A DNA stretch of 64,000 nucleotides from the NCBI RefSeq assembly GCF_008107625.1, contig NZ_SDKK01000017.1, forward strand, positions 1 to 64,000, read 5' to 3'. Position 1 is the first letter of the stretch; each line of letters starts with the position of its first letter. Position numbers and translations under genes: made by a program. Origin of the DNA: Zoogloea oleivorans. GTDB lineage: Bacteria; Pseudomonadota; Gammaproteobacteria; Burkholderiales; Rhodocyclaceae. Below the pieces are notes generated by a model that worked only from the letters and a program-made list of their open reading frames with translations, searched no databases and was not told the DNA's origin. Of this stretch, positions 16,646 to 26,778 are shown one piece after another.

Positions 16646-18148
16646 TTACCCGGCCAGGGACGGAATGCATAAACAGAAGGTCGTCCCCCGAACCGTACTG
16701 TTTTCGACCCACAAGCGCCCGCCATGGTTCTCGATAATTGTACGGCATATGGCGAGTCCCAGACCGACGCCATCCGGCTTGGTCGTCACGAATGGGGCAA
16801 ACGGGTCGCTGCGGACAGCCTCGGCGAGCCCTTCCCCACGGTCGGTAACCGCAACCTCCACCATGCCGTCCAGCCCCGGACGGGTGAGAATCTGCAGGAT
16901 GCGCTCGCCCGGGACGGCGCGCATCGCATCGATACCGTTCTTGACCAGGTTGCTGAGCACCTGCTCCAGTTGCCCTTGGTCGGCCTGCACGGCCGGCAAG
17001 GGCTCCGCCAGATCGAGCACGAACTGCACGGCATGGGCACGCGCCTCGAATTCGGTGAAGCGAACGATATCCCTGACCACCTCGTTGAGCGCTACCGGCG
17101 CCGTCACCAGCCCGCCCTTGCGGGCCAGGCCGCGCACCCGATGGACGATTTCACCCGCCCTCAGGGACTGTTCGGCAATCATTTTCAGGGGCTCGCGGAT
17201 GCGCTCGCCGGCAGCCCCAAGCTCCTCCAGTCGGCGCAGGGCAACAGCACTGAAGTTACGCAATGCGGTCAGCGGCTGGTTAAGTTCATGGGCCAGGGCG
17301 GACGCCATCTCGCCCACGTGAATCAGCCGCCCGGCACGCTCGAGCTCCTGCTGCTGACGCTTTTCCCGCTCCTCGATGAGGTAGTGCTCATGCACGTCAC
17401 GCACGGTACCGATCATGCGCAGCGGCCGGCCGCCGGCATCCCGCTGCATGACCTTGCCACGCAAGGCCACCCAGCGGTAGCTGCCATCTTCCAGACGCAG
17501 GCGGAACTCCACTTCGGTAATCGGCCGGGCATCGGCAAGATGCGCGGAAAACGCGGCGATGGCCATGCGCAGATCGTCCCGATGAACCCGCTCGGGCCAG
17601 ATCTCGTTGCCTTGCAGGGGCCGCTCGTCGGGCCAGCCAATGATGGCCCGGAACGAGCCGCTGACCTTGATTTCGCCGCTATCCAGGGCCCAGTCCCACA
17701 GGGCATCGCCAGCCCCTTCCAGGGCAAAACGCCAGCGCTCCTCGGCCTCCTCGAGACGGATCACGGCTTCGCGAGCCGCGGTCACATCCCGAACGAGCAA
17801 AATCGCCAAAGAGCCGCCCCGCTGCTGAATGTAGGAGACGCTGACTTCGGCAAAAAAACGGGTGCCATCCTGACGCAGATGAATACCCGCCGGGAGTTGC
17901 CCCCGGCGGTTTTCAAACAAGCCTTCAAGCACGGACGGATCGACGAACAGACTACCGACGATCTGGCCACGCATGGCCTCGCGAGGGCGGTGATAGAGGT
18001 GCGCTGCCGCCGGATTGGCATCGACGATCCAGCCCTGCCCATCGACGAGCAGGACCGGCTCGGGCACCGCTTCGAAAACCGCCCGATAACAGACTTCGCA
18101 GTCGAGCCGGAGCGCGTCACAAGCGATGCTGTCGTCGCAATCCTCCAT
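16646..18148 (-). CDS. PAS-domain sensor histidine kinase
   Basis: 500 aa soluble kinase. Two PAS domains are seen (about residues 22-125 and 140-255, the second with a PAC tail), then HisKA with the H-box ALAHELNQP and an ATPase domain with N-box LVKNGIDAM, DRGEGL and GVGLGLAI. No membrane segment. The PAS text has no clear heme-binding FixL histidine that I can identify. It starts 15 bp after ffh ends on the same strand, an unusual neighbour, and precedes its response regulator. Confidence 0.93.
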   Translation of the reverse strand: MEDCDDSIACDALRLDCEVCYRAVFEAVPEPVLLVDGQGWIVDANPAAAHLYHRPREAMRGQIVGSLFVDPSVLEGLFENRRGQLPAGIHLRQDGTRFFAEVSVSYIQQRGGSLAILLVRDVTAAREAVIRLEEAEERWRFALEGAGDALWDWALDSGEIKVSGSFRAIIGWPDERPLQGNEIWPERVHRDDLRMAIAAFSAHLADARPITEVEFRLRLEDGSYRWVALRGKVMQRDAGGRPLRMIGTVRDVHEHYLIEEREKRQQQELERAGRLIHVGEMASALAHELNQPLTALRNFSAVALRRLEELGAAGERIREPLKMIAEQSLRAGEIVHRVRGLARKGGLVTAPVALNEVVRDIVRFTEFEARAHAVQFVLDLAEPLPAVQADQGQLEQVLSNLVKNGIDAMRAVPGERILQILTRPGLDGMVEVAVTDRGEGLAEAVRSDPFAPFVTTKPDGVGLGLAICRTIIENHGGRLWVENSTVRGTTFCLCIPSLAG

Positions 18149-18163
18149 CAGCGCGCGGCAGCG

Positions 18164-19531
18164 TCAGCGCAAGCTGCCGCCACCACCCGGCATCATTCCC
18201 TTCATGGCACGCATCATCTTCTGCATGCCGCCCTTGGAGAACTGCTTCATCATCTTCTGGGTCTGTTCGAACTGGCTGAGCAGGCGATTCACCTCCTGCA
18301 CCGTGACGCCGGCACCGGCCGCGATACGGCGCTTGCGCGAAGCCTTGAGGATTTCCGGCTTGGCGCGTTCGTTGGCGGTCATCGAGTTGATGATGCCCTC
18401 GATGCGCTTGACGGCTTTCTCTTCGACACCGCCCTGCAGTTGACCGGCGGCCTGCGAAAACTGGGCCGGCAACTTGTCCATCAGACTGCTGAGGCCGCCC
18501 ATCTTCTTCATCTGGCCGAGCTGATCCTTGAAGTCGTTGAGGTCGAAGCCCTTGCCGCTCTTGAGCTTCTGGGCGAACTCCTTGGCCTTGTCTTCATCGA
18601 CACCGCGACGGGCGTCTTCCACCAGCGACAGGATGTCGCCCATGCCGAGAATCCGGCTGGCCATCCGCTCCGGGTGGAACTCCTCCAGCCCGCCGAGCTT
18701 CTCGCCGACACCGGCGAACTTGAGCGGCTTGCCGGTGACATGGCGCACCGACAGGGCCGCACCGCCGCGGGCATCGCCGTCGAGCTTGGTGAGCACCACG
18801 CCGGTGAGCGGCAGTGCCTCGTTGAAGGCGCGAGCCGTATTGACCGCATCCTGACCGAGCATCGCATCGACGACGAACAGGGTTTCGATGGGATTGACCG
18901 CGGCGTGCAGCGCCTGGATTTCCTCCATCATTGCCTGGTCGATGGCCAGCCGGCCGGCCGTATCCACCAGCAGCACATCGATATAGTGCCGACGCGCGTA
19001 ATCAACGGCGGCGAGGGCGATATCCACCGGTTTCTGGTCGGCCGTGGACGGGAAGAATTCAATCCCCGCCTGCTGGGCGACCATCTGCAGCTGGGCGATG
19101 GCGGCCGGACGATAGACGTCGGTGGACACCGCCATGACCTTCTTCTTCATCCGCTCGCTCAGCATCTTGCCGAGCTTGCCGGTGGTGGTGGTCTTGCCGG
19201 CCCCCTGCAGACCGGCCATCAGGATGATCGCCGGCGGCTGGGTGGCCAGGTTGAGACCGATGTGGGCGCCGCCCATCAGATCGGTCAATTCCCGGTGAAC
19301 GACGCCCACCAGGGCCTGGCCGGGGGTCAGGGAGCTCAGCACTTCGGTGCCGACCGCCTTTTCCTTCACCCGGGCGATGAAATCCTTGACCACCGGCAGG
19401 GCCACGTCGGCCTCGAGGAGGGCCATGCGCACTTCGCGCAGGGCGTCCTGGATGTTGTCTTCGGTAAGGCGCGCCTGACCCCGCAGGGTCTTGACGACTT
19501 TAGCCAGTCGGGTTGTGAGGTTATCCAGCAT
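18164..19531 (-). CDS. ffh: Signal recognition particle protein Ffh
   Basis: 455 aa SRP54 GTPase that binds 4.5S RNA and signal peptides. N domain, then G domain with GLQGAGKTTT and DTAGR, and the methionine-rich M domain with GGMQKMMRAMKGMMPGGG at the C-terminus. The ATG at 19529-19531 gives the normal N-terminus MLDNLTTRL. Divergent from the ccsA-like gene with a 38-bp gap. Confidence 0.97.
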   Translation of the reverse strand: MLDNLTTRLAKVVKTLRGQARLTEDNIQDALREVRMALLEADVALPVVKDFIARVKEKAVGTEVLSSLTPGQALVGVVHRELTDLMGGAHIGLNLATQPPAIILMAGLQGAGKTTTTGKLGKMLSERMKKKVMAVSTDVYRPAAIAQLQMVAQQAGIEFFPSTADQKPVDIALAAVDYARRHYIDVLLVDTAGRLAIDQAMMEEIQALHAAVNPIETLFVVDAMLGQDAVNTARAFNEALPLTGVVLTKLDGDARGGAALSVRHVTGKPLKFAGVGEKLGGLEEFHPERMASRILGMGDILSLVEDARRGVDEDKAKEFAQKLKSGKGFDLNDFKDQLGQMKKMGGLSSLMDKLPAQFSQAAGQLQGGVEEKAVKRIEGIINSMTANERAKPEILKASRKRRIAAGAGVTVQEVNRLLSQFEQTQKMMKQFSKGGMQKMMRAMKGMMPGGGGSLR

Positions 19532-19569
19532 GATGGTTCGTGACCGAGGCCTTGGAGTAAACTTAAAGA

Positions 19570-20397
19570 ATGTCCGCGATTCTACTTCATCTCCTCCCCG
19601 CTTCCCTGTACGCGCTCCTGGGCCTTCATTTCTGGCACACCCGCTGGCGTGCGCCGACCGTCGCCCAGCGCCAGGGTCTGCTGCCGTGGGAGCGGCTGGT
19701 GATGCTCGCCGCACTGGTCGCCCACGGCTTTTCATTGCACAGCGTGTTCTTCTCGCCGGAGGGCATCCATTTCGGTTTCAGCATGGCCTTGTCGCTGATG
19801 TTATGGCTGGCCATGCTGTTCTACTGGATCGAAAGTCTCTACGCCCGCCTCGAAGGACTCCAGACCCTGGCCATGCCGGCCGCGGCCGTGTGCGCACTGC
19901 TGCCGGCCTTCTTCCCGGATCAGCACCTGCTTGAAAACGCCAGCTCACCGCTGTTTCGCGCCCACTTCGTGGTTGCCATGCTGGCCTACAGCCTGTTCAC
20001 GCTGGCAGCCCTGCACGCCATGCTGATGGCGGTTGCCGAGCGGCGCCTGCACGGAGCACGACTGAGCCGGGCCATGGCCTCCCTGCCCCCGCTGCTGACC
20101 ATGGAAACCCTGCTGTTCCGGCTGATCGGCATTGCCTTCGTGCTCCTCACCCTCACCGTCGGCTCGGGCGTGCTGTTCTCCGAAGCCTTGTTCGGCAAGG
20201 CCTTCCGTCTGGACCACAAAACGGTCTTTGCGATCATCTCGTGGATTCTCTTCGGCAGCCTGCTGGTGGGGCGGCATGCCTGGGGCTGGCGCGGCAAAAA
20301 AGCCCTGTACTGGACCCTCGCCGGCTTCATCGCCCTGATGCTCGCCTACGTGGGCAGCCGCTTCGTTTCGGACGTTCTCCTTGGCCGCCCGGCTTGA
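19570..20397 (+). CDS. CcsA/YpjD-type cytochrome c assembly membrane protein
   Basis: 275 aa protein with about eight hydrophobic helices, member of the CcsA/CcmF/ResC superfamily as found next to ffh in many Betaproteobacteria (YpjD-like). The characteristic His-bearing stretch GRHAWGWRGKKA lies near residue 235. Either a heme-handling role or another membrane function is possible; experimental data for this subgroup are thin. Confidence 0.85.
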   Translation: MSAILLHLLPASLYALLGLHFWHTRWRAPTVAQRQGLLPWERLVMLAALVAHGFSLHSVFFSPEGIHFGFSMALSLMLWLAMLFYWIESLYARLEGLQTLAMPAAAVCALLPAFFPDQHLLENASSPLFRAHFVVAMLAYSLFTLAALHAMLMAVAERRLHGARLSRAMASLPPLLTMETLLFRLIGIAFVLLTLTVGSGVLFSEALFGKAFRLDHKTVFAIISWILFGSLLVGRHAWGWRGKKALYWTLAGFIALMLAYVGSRFVSDVLLGRPA

Positions 20398-20453
20398 CAA
20401 GGCCTGACCCGGCCTGAATACTCGGCCGGAAATCATCTCCCGACACACCCCGC

Positions 20454-21728
20454 TTGGACAGTATTCCCCTCTCCGCCCAATCAGCCATCCTGGTTACGCT
20501 ACTGGCGTTATCCGGTTTCTTCTCGATGGCTGAAACGGCCATGATGGCGGCCAACCGCTATCGTTTGCGCTCGGCCGCCAACCTCGGCTCGCGGGGCGCA
20601 CGCCTCGCGCTGGAACTGCTCGGCCAGACCGACAAGCTGCTCGGCATCATCCTGCTCTTCAACAACCTCGTGAATGCCGCCGCGGCAACGCTGGTCAGCG
20701 TCATCACGATCCAGTTGTTCGGCAGCGAGGAATGGGTACTCGGCCTGAGCACCCTGGCGGTCACTTTCCTGATCCTGGTCTTTTCCGAGATCACCCCGAA
20801 AGTCATCGGCGCCAACCACGCCAACCGGCTGGCCTGCTTTGTCAGCTACCCCCTGTCGGCGCTCCTCAAGGGCCTCTATTTCATCGTCTGGTTCGTCAAT
20901 CTGTTCGTGGCCGGCCTGCTCCGCCTGCTGCGCCTGCGCGCCAGCACCGATCCGGAAGCCCACACACTCTCCACCGAAGAGCTGCGCACGATGGTGCTGG
21001 AGTCGGGCTCCTTCATTCCGCCCAAGCACCGCAGCATCCTGCTCAACCTGTTCGAACTGGAAGACATCACGGTCGAAGACGTGATGACGTCCCGCAACCA
21101 GATCGAGGCGGTCAATATCGCCGATTCGATCAACGTCATCCAGGGCCATCTGGCCACCTGTTACCACACGCGCCTGCCGGTTTTCGACGGTGAAATGAAT
21201 GCGGTCGTCGGCATCCTCCATGTCCGCCGGGTGCTCGGCCAGACCCTCGATCACAGCCTGTCCGTTTCCGACATCAGCGAAATGCTGGCCAAGCCCTACT
21301 TCATTCCGGCCAGTACGCCGATCTACTCGCAGCTCCAGTTTTTCCAGGAGAACCGCGAGCGGCTGGGGCTGGTGGTCGACGAATACGGCGAACTCCTCGG
21401 GCTGGTCACGCTGGAGGACATCATCGAAGAGTTGATCGGCAAATTCACCACCAGCGCCCCCGATGCCACCGAGAAACTCAGCTGGGGCGCCGACGGCAGC
21501 GTACTGGCCGATGGCAGCCAGCACCTGCGCGCCCTCAACCGCAAACTCGGCCTGAGCCTGCCCCTCGATGGCCCGAAAACCCTCAATGGCCTGATCCTCG
21601 AACACCTGCAGGACATTCCCGAATCGGGCGTATCGGTGAAAATCGCCGGCGTTCCCATCGAAGTCGTGCAAGCCGAGGACCGTCGCATCAAGAACGTGCG
21701 AATATTCCGCCCGCAACCGCCCAAATAG
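20454..21728 (+). CDS. HlyC/CorC family membrane protein (DUF21-CBS-CorC_HlyC)
   Basis: 424 aa. The N-terminal DUF21 domain has four hydrophobic segments (residues 5-140), followed by two CBS domains (from about 200) and a C-terminal CorC_HlyC transporter-associated domain. Likely linked to Mg/Co efflux or tolerance. The start appears to be TTG at 20454, because the family N-terminus MDSIPLS begins there; the first ATG would remove part of the first helix. It follows the ccsA-like gene by 56 bp. Confidence 0.88.
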   Translation: MDSIPLSAQSAILVTLLALSGFFSMAETAMMAANRYRLRSAANLGSRGARLALELLGQTDKLLGIILLFNNLVNAAAATLVSVITIQLFGSEEWVLGLSTLAVTFLILVFSEITPKVIGANHANRLACFVSYPLSALLKGLYFIVWFVNLFVAGLLRLLRLRASTDPEAHTLSTEELRTMVLESGSFIPPKHRSILLNLFELEDITVEDVMTSRNQIEAVNIADSINVIQGHLATCYHTRLPVFDGEMNAVVGILHVRRVLGQTLDHSLSVSDISEMLAKPYFIPASTPIYSQLQFFQENRERLGLVVDEYGELLGLVTLEDIIEELIGKFTTSAPDATEKLSWGADGSVLADGSQHLRALNRKLGLSLPLDGPKTLNGLILEHLQDIPESGVSVKIAGVPIEVVQAEDRRIKNVRIFRPQPPK

Positions 21729-21818
21729 CCACAACGTGCTTCCCGGCTTTACAAGCCCCGCGGCGAACGGCATGATCCAAGCACATTTCAGGCCGCTCAC
21801 CCCTATCGACGCTCCGGC

Positions 21819-23534
21819 ATGTCCGCCACTCCTCACGCCGCCCTGAGCGGTCTCGCCCGCGCCCTCGTACAGCATGGTCGGCTCCTTGAAGCCGAAGCCG
21901 TGGCCTGCTCGTCGCCTTCGGCAAACCCCAACGACTTTGTCATCGAACTCATCAACCGTGGTCTGATGAGCGCTGCCGACGTGGCCCGCTTTGCCGCCGA
22001 GACCTTCGGCTCGCCGGTCATGGACCTGGCCGCCTTCGACGAAGCCCACCTTGCCGTGGACGCCATCGACCGCAAGCTGATGAACAAGCACCAGGTTGCA
22101 GCCCTTGGCCGACGCGGCAACCGGCTGACGCTGGCCCTGGCAGATCCGTCGAACCTGCGCATCCTCGACGAGATCCGCTTCCAGACCGGGCTCGCCGTCG
22201 ACCCCGTGGTTGTCGAGGCCCCCAAGCTCATTGCGCTGGTGGAACGCCTGTCCGAATCGGCCACGACAACGCTGAAGGACATGACCGGGGAAGAGTTCGA
22301 CATGGACCTCCTCGGCCAGGAAAGCGTGACCGACGCCCAGGCTACCGAGGAGAACTCATCGGAGGTGGATGATGCGCCAGTGGTGCGCTTCATCCAGAAA
22401 CTGCTGATCGACGCGATCAACGAAGGGGCCTCGGACGTCCACTTCGAGCCCTACGAAAAGTATTACCGGATCCGCTTCCGCACCGACGGCATCCTGCGCG
22501 AGATCGCCCAGCCGCCCCTCGTGCTGAAAGAAAAGATCGCCGCGCGCATCAAGGTCATTTCGCGCCTCGACATTTCCGAGAAGCGGGTTCCGCAAGACGG
22601 CCGGATGAAACTCGTCCTGTCCAAGAACAAGGCCATCGACTTCCGGGTGTCCACACTGCCGACCCTGCACGGCGAGAAGATCGTCATGCGGATTCTCGAC
22701 CCCAGCTCGGCCATGCTCGGCATCGAGGCCCTGGGTTATGAGCCGGAACAAAAAGCCGTACTGATGGAGGCCATCGGGCGCCCGTACGGCATGATCCTGG
22801 TCACCGGCCCGACCGGTAGCGGTAAAACCGTGTCGCTGTACACCTGCCTTAACATCCTGAACAAGGCCGGCGTCAACATCAGCACGGCCGAAGACCCGGC
22901 TGAAATCAACCTCCCCGGCGTCAATCAGGTCAACGTCAATGAAAAGGCCGGCCTCACCTTCGCCACTGCCTTGCGCGCCTTCCTCCGGCAGGATCCGGAC
23001 GTCATCATGGTTGGCGAAATCCGCGACCTGGAAACCGCCGAAATCTCCGTCAAGGCCGCCCAGACGGGTCACCTGGTGTTGTCGACGCTGCACACCAACG
23101 ACGCGCCCTCCACGCTCGAACGCCTCAAGAACATGGGCGTGGCGCCGTTTAACATCGCATCGTCGGTGATCATGATCACCGCCCAGCGCCTGGCCCGCCG
23201 CCTGTGCACCTGCAAACAGCCGGTGGACATCCCGATCGAGGCCCTGATCTCGGCGGGCTTTACCGATGAAGATCTCGACGGCAGCTGGCAGCCCTACGGC
23301 CCGAAAGGCTGCGAACGCTGCAAGGGCAGCGGGTACAAGGGGCGCCTGGGCATTTACCAGGTCATGCCGATCTCCGAAGATATCGCACGTATAATCATGA
23401 CGAACGGCAACTCGATGGACATCTCCGCCCAGGCCCAGGCCGAAGGCGTCAAAGATCTGCGCCAGTCCGGCCTCCTGAAGGTGAAGCAAGGGGTCACCTC
23501 ATTGACCGAAGTCCTCGCCTGCACAAACGAGTGA
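21819..23534 (+). CDS. pilB: Type IV pilus assembly ATPase PilB
   Basis: 571 aa extension motor. An N-terminal MshEN/GSPII_E domain precedes the ATPase core with Walker A GPTGSGKT near residue 330, the Asp box and Walker B DPDVIMVGEIRD, the His box, and the tetracysteine zinc site CTCK...CERC near residues 465-505. First gene of pilB-pilC-pilD, with 22 bp to pilC and a 90-bp gap upstream. Confidence 0.96.
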   Translation: MSATPHAALSGLARALVQHGRLLEAEAVACSSPSANPNDFVIELINRGLMSAADVARFAAETFGSPVMDLAAFDEAHLAVDAIDRKLMNKHQVAALGRRGNRLTLALADPSNLRILDEIRFQTGLAVDPVVVEAPKLIALVERLSESATTTLKDMTGEEFDMDLLGQESVTDAQATEENSSEVDDAPVVRFIQKLLIDAINEGASDVHFEPYEKYYRIRFRTDGILREIAQPPLVLKEKIAARIKVISRLDISEKRVPQDGRMKLVLSKNKAIDFRVSTLPTLHGEKIVMRILDPSSAMLGIEALGYEPEQKAVLMEAIGRPYGMILVTGPTGSGKTVSLYTCLNILNKAGVNISTAEDPAEINLPGVNQVNVNEKAGLTFATALRAFLRQDPDVIMVGEIRDLETAEISVKAAQTGHLVLSTLHTNDAPSTLERLKNMGVAPFNIASSVIMITAQRLARRLCTCKQPVDIPIEALISAGFTDEDLDGSWQPYGPKGCERCKGSGYKGRLGIYQVMPISEDIARIIMTNGNSMDISAQAQAEGVKDLRQSGLLKVKQGVTSLTEVLACTNE

Positions 23535-23556
23535 TTGCTTCACGCGGAAAACACTG

Positions 23557-24801
23557 ATGGCCACAGCATCCAACAAAAAGCCCCCCGCCCGTAACGCGAA
23601 CCTTGCCCGGGAGCACCTGTTCGTCTGGGAAGGCAAGGACAAGACCGGCAAGATCATCCGCGGCGAAATGCGTGCGGTGACGGAAACCGTCGTCCAGACC
23701 ATACTGCGCCGGCAAGGCATCCTGGCCCACAAGATCCGCAAGCAGGCCTTTGCCCGTGGCCGGAAAATCACCGACAAGGACATCGCGCTGTTCACCCGCC
23801 AGCTGTCCACGATGATGCGTTCGGGCGTGCCACTGCTGCAATCCTTCGAGATCGCGATCAAGGGCTGCGGCAACCCGTCCCTGGCCCGCCTGCTCAACGA
23901 CGTGCGCGCCAACGTGGAAACCGGCAGCAGCCTGTCCCAGGCCTTCCGGCGCCACCCGGTGCATTTCGATGCCCTGTTCTGCAACCTCGTCGCCGCGGGC
24001 GAACAGGCCGGTATCCTCGACTCCCTGCTCGACCGGCTGGCGAACTACAAGGAAAAGATTCTTGCCATCAAGGGCAAGATCAAGGCCGCCATGTTCTACC
24101 CGATCTCCGTGGTCGTGGTTGCAGCGCTGGTGGTCTCGGTGATGATGCTGTTCGTCGTGCCCGAATTCAAAAAGGTCTTCGCCAGCTTTGGCGCCGACCT
24201 CCCGGCGCCGACGATGTTCGTCATCACCATCTCAGACTTCTTCATCGCGTACTGGTATCTGGCCTTCAGCATCATCATCGGCACGGTGATGGGCGTTGCC
24301 TATACCTACAAACGCTCGGTGCCAATGCAGGTTGCCGTCGATCGCGCCGTACTGCAGCTTCCGGTGATCGGCGATGTGGTCCGCAAGGCCACCATCGCCC
24401 GCTGGACACGCACCCTGGCCACCATGTTCGCCGCTGGCGTGCCCCTCGTCGAGGCCCTCGACTCGGTCGGCGGCGCCTCCGGTAACGTGGTCTACAAAAA
24501 TGCCACCAAGCAGATCCAGTCGGATGTAAGCACCGGCACCAGCCTGACGGTGGCAATGCAGAACTCCCTCGTCTTCCCGACCATGGTCGTGCAGATGGTC
24601 TCCATCGGCGAAGAATCCGGCCAGCTCGACTCGATGCTCAGCAAGGTTGCGGACTTCTTCGAGCAGGAAGTGGATGACGCGGTAGCCGGCCTCAGCCAGT
24701 TGCTGGAGCCGATCATCATGGTGTTTCTCGGCGTCGTCATCGGCGGTCTCGTCGTCGCCATGTACCTGCCGATCTTCAAGCTTGGCGCGGTTGTCAGCTA
24801 A
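23557..24801 (+). CDS. pilC: Type IV pilus inner-membrane platform protein PilC
   Basis: 414 aa. Two homologous T2SSF domains (FTRQLSTMMRSGVPLLQSFE and later WTRTLATMFAAGVPLVEALD) and three membrane helices. It couples PilB to the growing pilus in the inner membrane. Lies 22 bp after pilB and 18 bp before pilD, one operon. Confidence 0.97.
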   Translation: MATASNKKPPARNANLAREHLFVWEGKDKTGKIIRGEMRAVTETVVQTILRRQGILAHKIRKQAFARGRKITDKDIALFTRQLSTMMRSGVPLLQSFEIAIKGCGNPSLARLLNDVRANVETGSSLSQAFRRHPVHFDALFCNLVAAGEQAGILDSLLDRLANYKEKILAIKGKIKAAMFYPISVVVVAALVVSVMMLFVVPEFKKVFASFGADLPAPTMFVITISDFFIAYWYLAFSIIIGTVMGVAYTYKRSVPMQVAVDRAVLQLPVIGDVVRKATIARWTRTLATMFAAGVPLVEALDSVGGASGNVVYKNATKQIQSDVSTGTSLTVAMQNSLVFPTMVVQMVSIGEESGQLDSMLSKVADFFEQEVDDAVAGLSQLLEPIIMVFLGVVIGGLVVAMYLPIFKLGAVVS

Positions 24802-24819
24802 GCAGCCCAATATTCACCC

Positions 24820-25671
24820 ATGGACGTTTTCAAGGACCCCATCGTCTTCGTGACGATCTGCACGCTGGTCGGGCTGTTCGTCGGCAGCTTTCTGAATGTC
24901 GTCATCCACCGCCTGCCGGTGATGATGGAACGGGAATGGCACCTCGAGGCGGCCTCGCTCCGGGGCGACACACCGGAAGAAGCCGCGCCGCGCTTCAATC
25001 TGGCCGTCCCGCGCTCGCGCTGCCCCCACTGCGGCCACCTGATCGGTGCCCTCGAGAACATTCCGGTAGTCAGCTACATCCTGCTGCGCGGACGCTGCCG
25101 GCACTGCAGCGGCCCGATCGGCGTTCGCTACCCGCTGATCGAGATCCTGTGCGCAGGCCTGTCCGGCTTCACCGCCCTGCATTTCGGCTTCGGTGCGGCC
25201 GGCTGCGGGGCTCTGGTCTTCGTGTGGGCCATGATCGCCCTGTGCTTCATCGACCTGGACACCCAGCTCCTGCCCGACAGCATCACCCTGCCGCTGCTGT
25301 GGCTGGGGCTGCTGTTGAATCTCAACGCCACCTACACAAACCTCGCCGACGCCGTCGTCGGCGCTGCCGCCGGCTACCTCACCCTGTGGTCGGTGTTCTG
25401 GCTGTTCAAGCTCGCCACCGGCAAGGAAGGCATGGGCTATGGCGACTTCAAGCTGCTGGCGGCCATCGGCGCCTGGCTCGGCTGGCAGATTCTGCCCCTG
25501 ACGATCCTGCTGTCCTCCCTGGTCGGTGCCATTGTCGGCATCAGCCTGATCCTCCTGCGCAAGCACGGCCGCGAAATCCCCATCCCTTTCGGCCCTTATC
25601 TGGCCGCTGCCGGGCTGCTTGCACTGTACTGGGGCACCCCACTGACCCAGGCCTACCTCGGGACACTCTGA
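24820..25671 (+). CDS. pilD: Prepilin peptidase / N-methyltransferase PilD
   Basis: 283 aa aspartic protease that cleaves and methylates type IV prepilins. The N-terminal zinc site CPHC...CRHC is present (about residues 68-94), and the catalytic aspartates are in FIDLDTQLLPD and GYGDFKLL. About eight membrane segments. In many Proteobacteria coaE and zapD follow pilD; here the next gene is fmdB, so they are elsewhere. Confidence 0.96.
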   Translation: MDVFKDPIVFVTICTLVGLFVGSFLNVVIHRLPVMMEREWHLEAASLRGDTPEEAAPRFNLAVPRSRCPHCGHLIGALENIPVVSYILLRGRCRHCSGPIGVRYPLIEILCAGLSGFTALHFGFGAAGCGALVFVWAMIALCFIDLDTQLLPDSITLPLLWLGLLLNLNATYTNLADAVVGAAAGYLTLWSVFWLFKLATGKEGMGYGDFKLLAAIGAWLGWQILPLTILLSSLVGAIVGISLILLRKHGREIPIPFGPYLAAAGLLALYWGTPLTQAYLGTL

Positions 25672-25781
25672 GGCTGCCACCTTGAAACGCCGCCTTTCGC
25701 CCCCAAGTGGGCGAGAGCGGGTCTGTTTCGCCCGATGTTGCGATGCGCTAAACTTCGCCAATTGACTTTCCGGAGCTCGTC

Positions 25782-26063
25782 ATGCCTATCTACGAGTATC
25801 GCTGCACCGCCTGCGGCCATCAAAAAGACCATCTTCAAAAAATGAGCGATGCCCCGCTCACCACCTGCCCCGCCTGCGGCGCCGAAACCTATGCAAAGCA
25901 GATTTCCGCTGCCGGTTTCCAGCTGAAGGGCAGCGGCTGGTACGCCACCGACTTCAAGGGTGGCGGTAGCAGCAGCACCGGCAGTGCCAGCCCCAAAACC
26001 GAAGCAGCCAAGGCCGACACGCCCGCCTCCACCCCCTGTGGCGGCAGTTGCGCGTGCCACTGA
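25782..26063 (+). CDS. FmdB-type zinc ribbon protein
   Basis: 93 aa. The N-terminal zinc ribbon has CTACGH and CPACGA (residues 9-14 and 35-40), followed by a Gly/Ser/Ala-rich linker and a terminal CGGSCACH. This is the putative regulatory FmdB family, common next to DUF502 and aspS in Betaproteobacteria. Function unknown. Confidence 0.92.
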   Translation: MPIYEYRCTACGHQKDHLQKMSDAPLTTCPACGAETYAKQISAAGFQLKGSGWYATDFKGGGSSSTGSASPKTEAAKADTPASTPCGGSCACH

Positions 26064-26089
26064 GCGCCGCCGCCCGCAAACACCACTGA

Positions 26090-26725
26090 ATGAAAAAATA
26101 CTTCGTTACCGGACTGCTGATCTGGATTCCGCTGGTCATCACCTTCGTCGTGCTGGCCTGGATCGTCAATACCCTTGACCAGATCCTCCTGCTCGTCCCG
26201 GCCACAGTCCGGCCGGAAGCCTTTCTGGGCTTCCACATGCCGGGCATCGGCGTCGTCGTCTCCCTGCTGCTGATTCTCGTCACCGGCCTCGCTGCCGCCA
26301 ACTTCGTCGGCCAGCGCATGGTGGGCTTCTGGGAAAGCGCCCTGTCGCGCATCCCGGTGGTCAAGTCGATCTACTACAGCGTCAAGCAGGTTTCCGACAC
26401 GCTGCTGTCCAGCAACGGCCAGGCCTTCCGCAAGGCGCTGCTGATCCAGTATCCCCGCGAGGGCATGTGGACCATCGGCTTCCAGACCGGCGCGCCTGGC
26501 GGTGACGCTGCGCATCACCTGGGGCCCGACTTCGTCAGCGTTTACGTGCCGACCACGCCCAACCCGACCTCCGGCTTCTTCCTGATGCTGCCCCGCAAGG
26601 ACGCCATCGAGCTGGACATGAGCGTCGATGAAGCCCTCAAGTACATCATCTCGATGGGCGTCGTGGCACCTCCACCCCACCGTACCCGGACGCCGCAACC
26701 CGCGTCGGCCCTACTGAATCAATAA
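26090..26725 (+). CDS. DUF502 family membrane protein
   Basis: 211 aa. Two membrane helices (about residues 5-25 and 50-72) are followed by a soluble domain with [15 protein letters not shown] and [14 protein letters not shown], hallmarks of DUF502. The function is unknown. It lies between fmdB and aspS, 26 bp and 53 bp away, a conserved order. Confidence 0.92.
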   Translation: MKKYFVTGLLIWIPLVITFVVLAWIVNTLDQILLLVPATVRPEAFLGFHMPGIGVVVSLLLILVTGLAAANFVGQRMVGFWESALSRIPVVKSIYYSVKQVSDTLLSSNGQAFRKALLIQYPREGMWTIGFQTGAPGGDAAHHLGPDFVSVYVPTTPNPTSGFFLMLPRKDAIELDMSVDEALKYIISMGVVAPPPHRTRTPQPASALLNQ

Positions 26726-26778
26726 GCGCGGCTGTCGCCCAGCCGCGTTCCGTTATTTCCAGGAATAAAGATCACACC

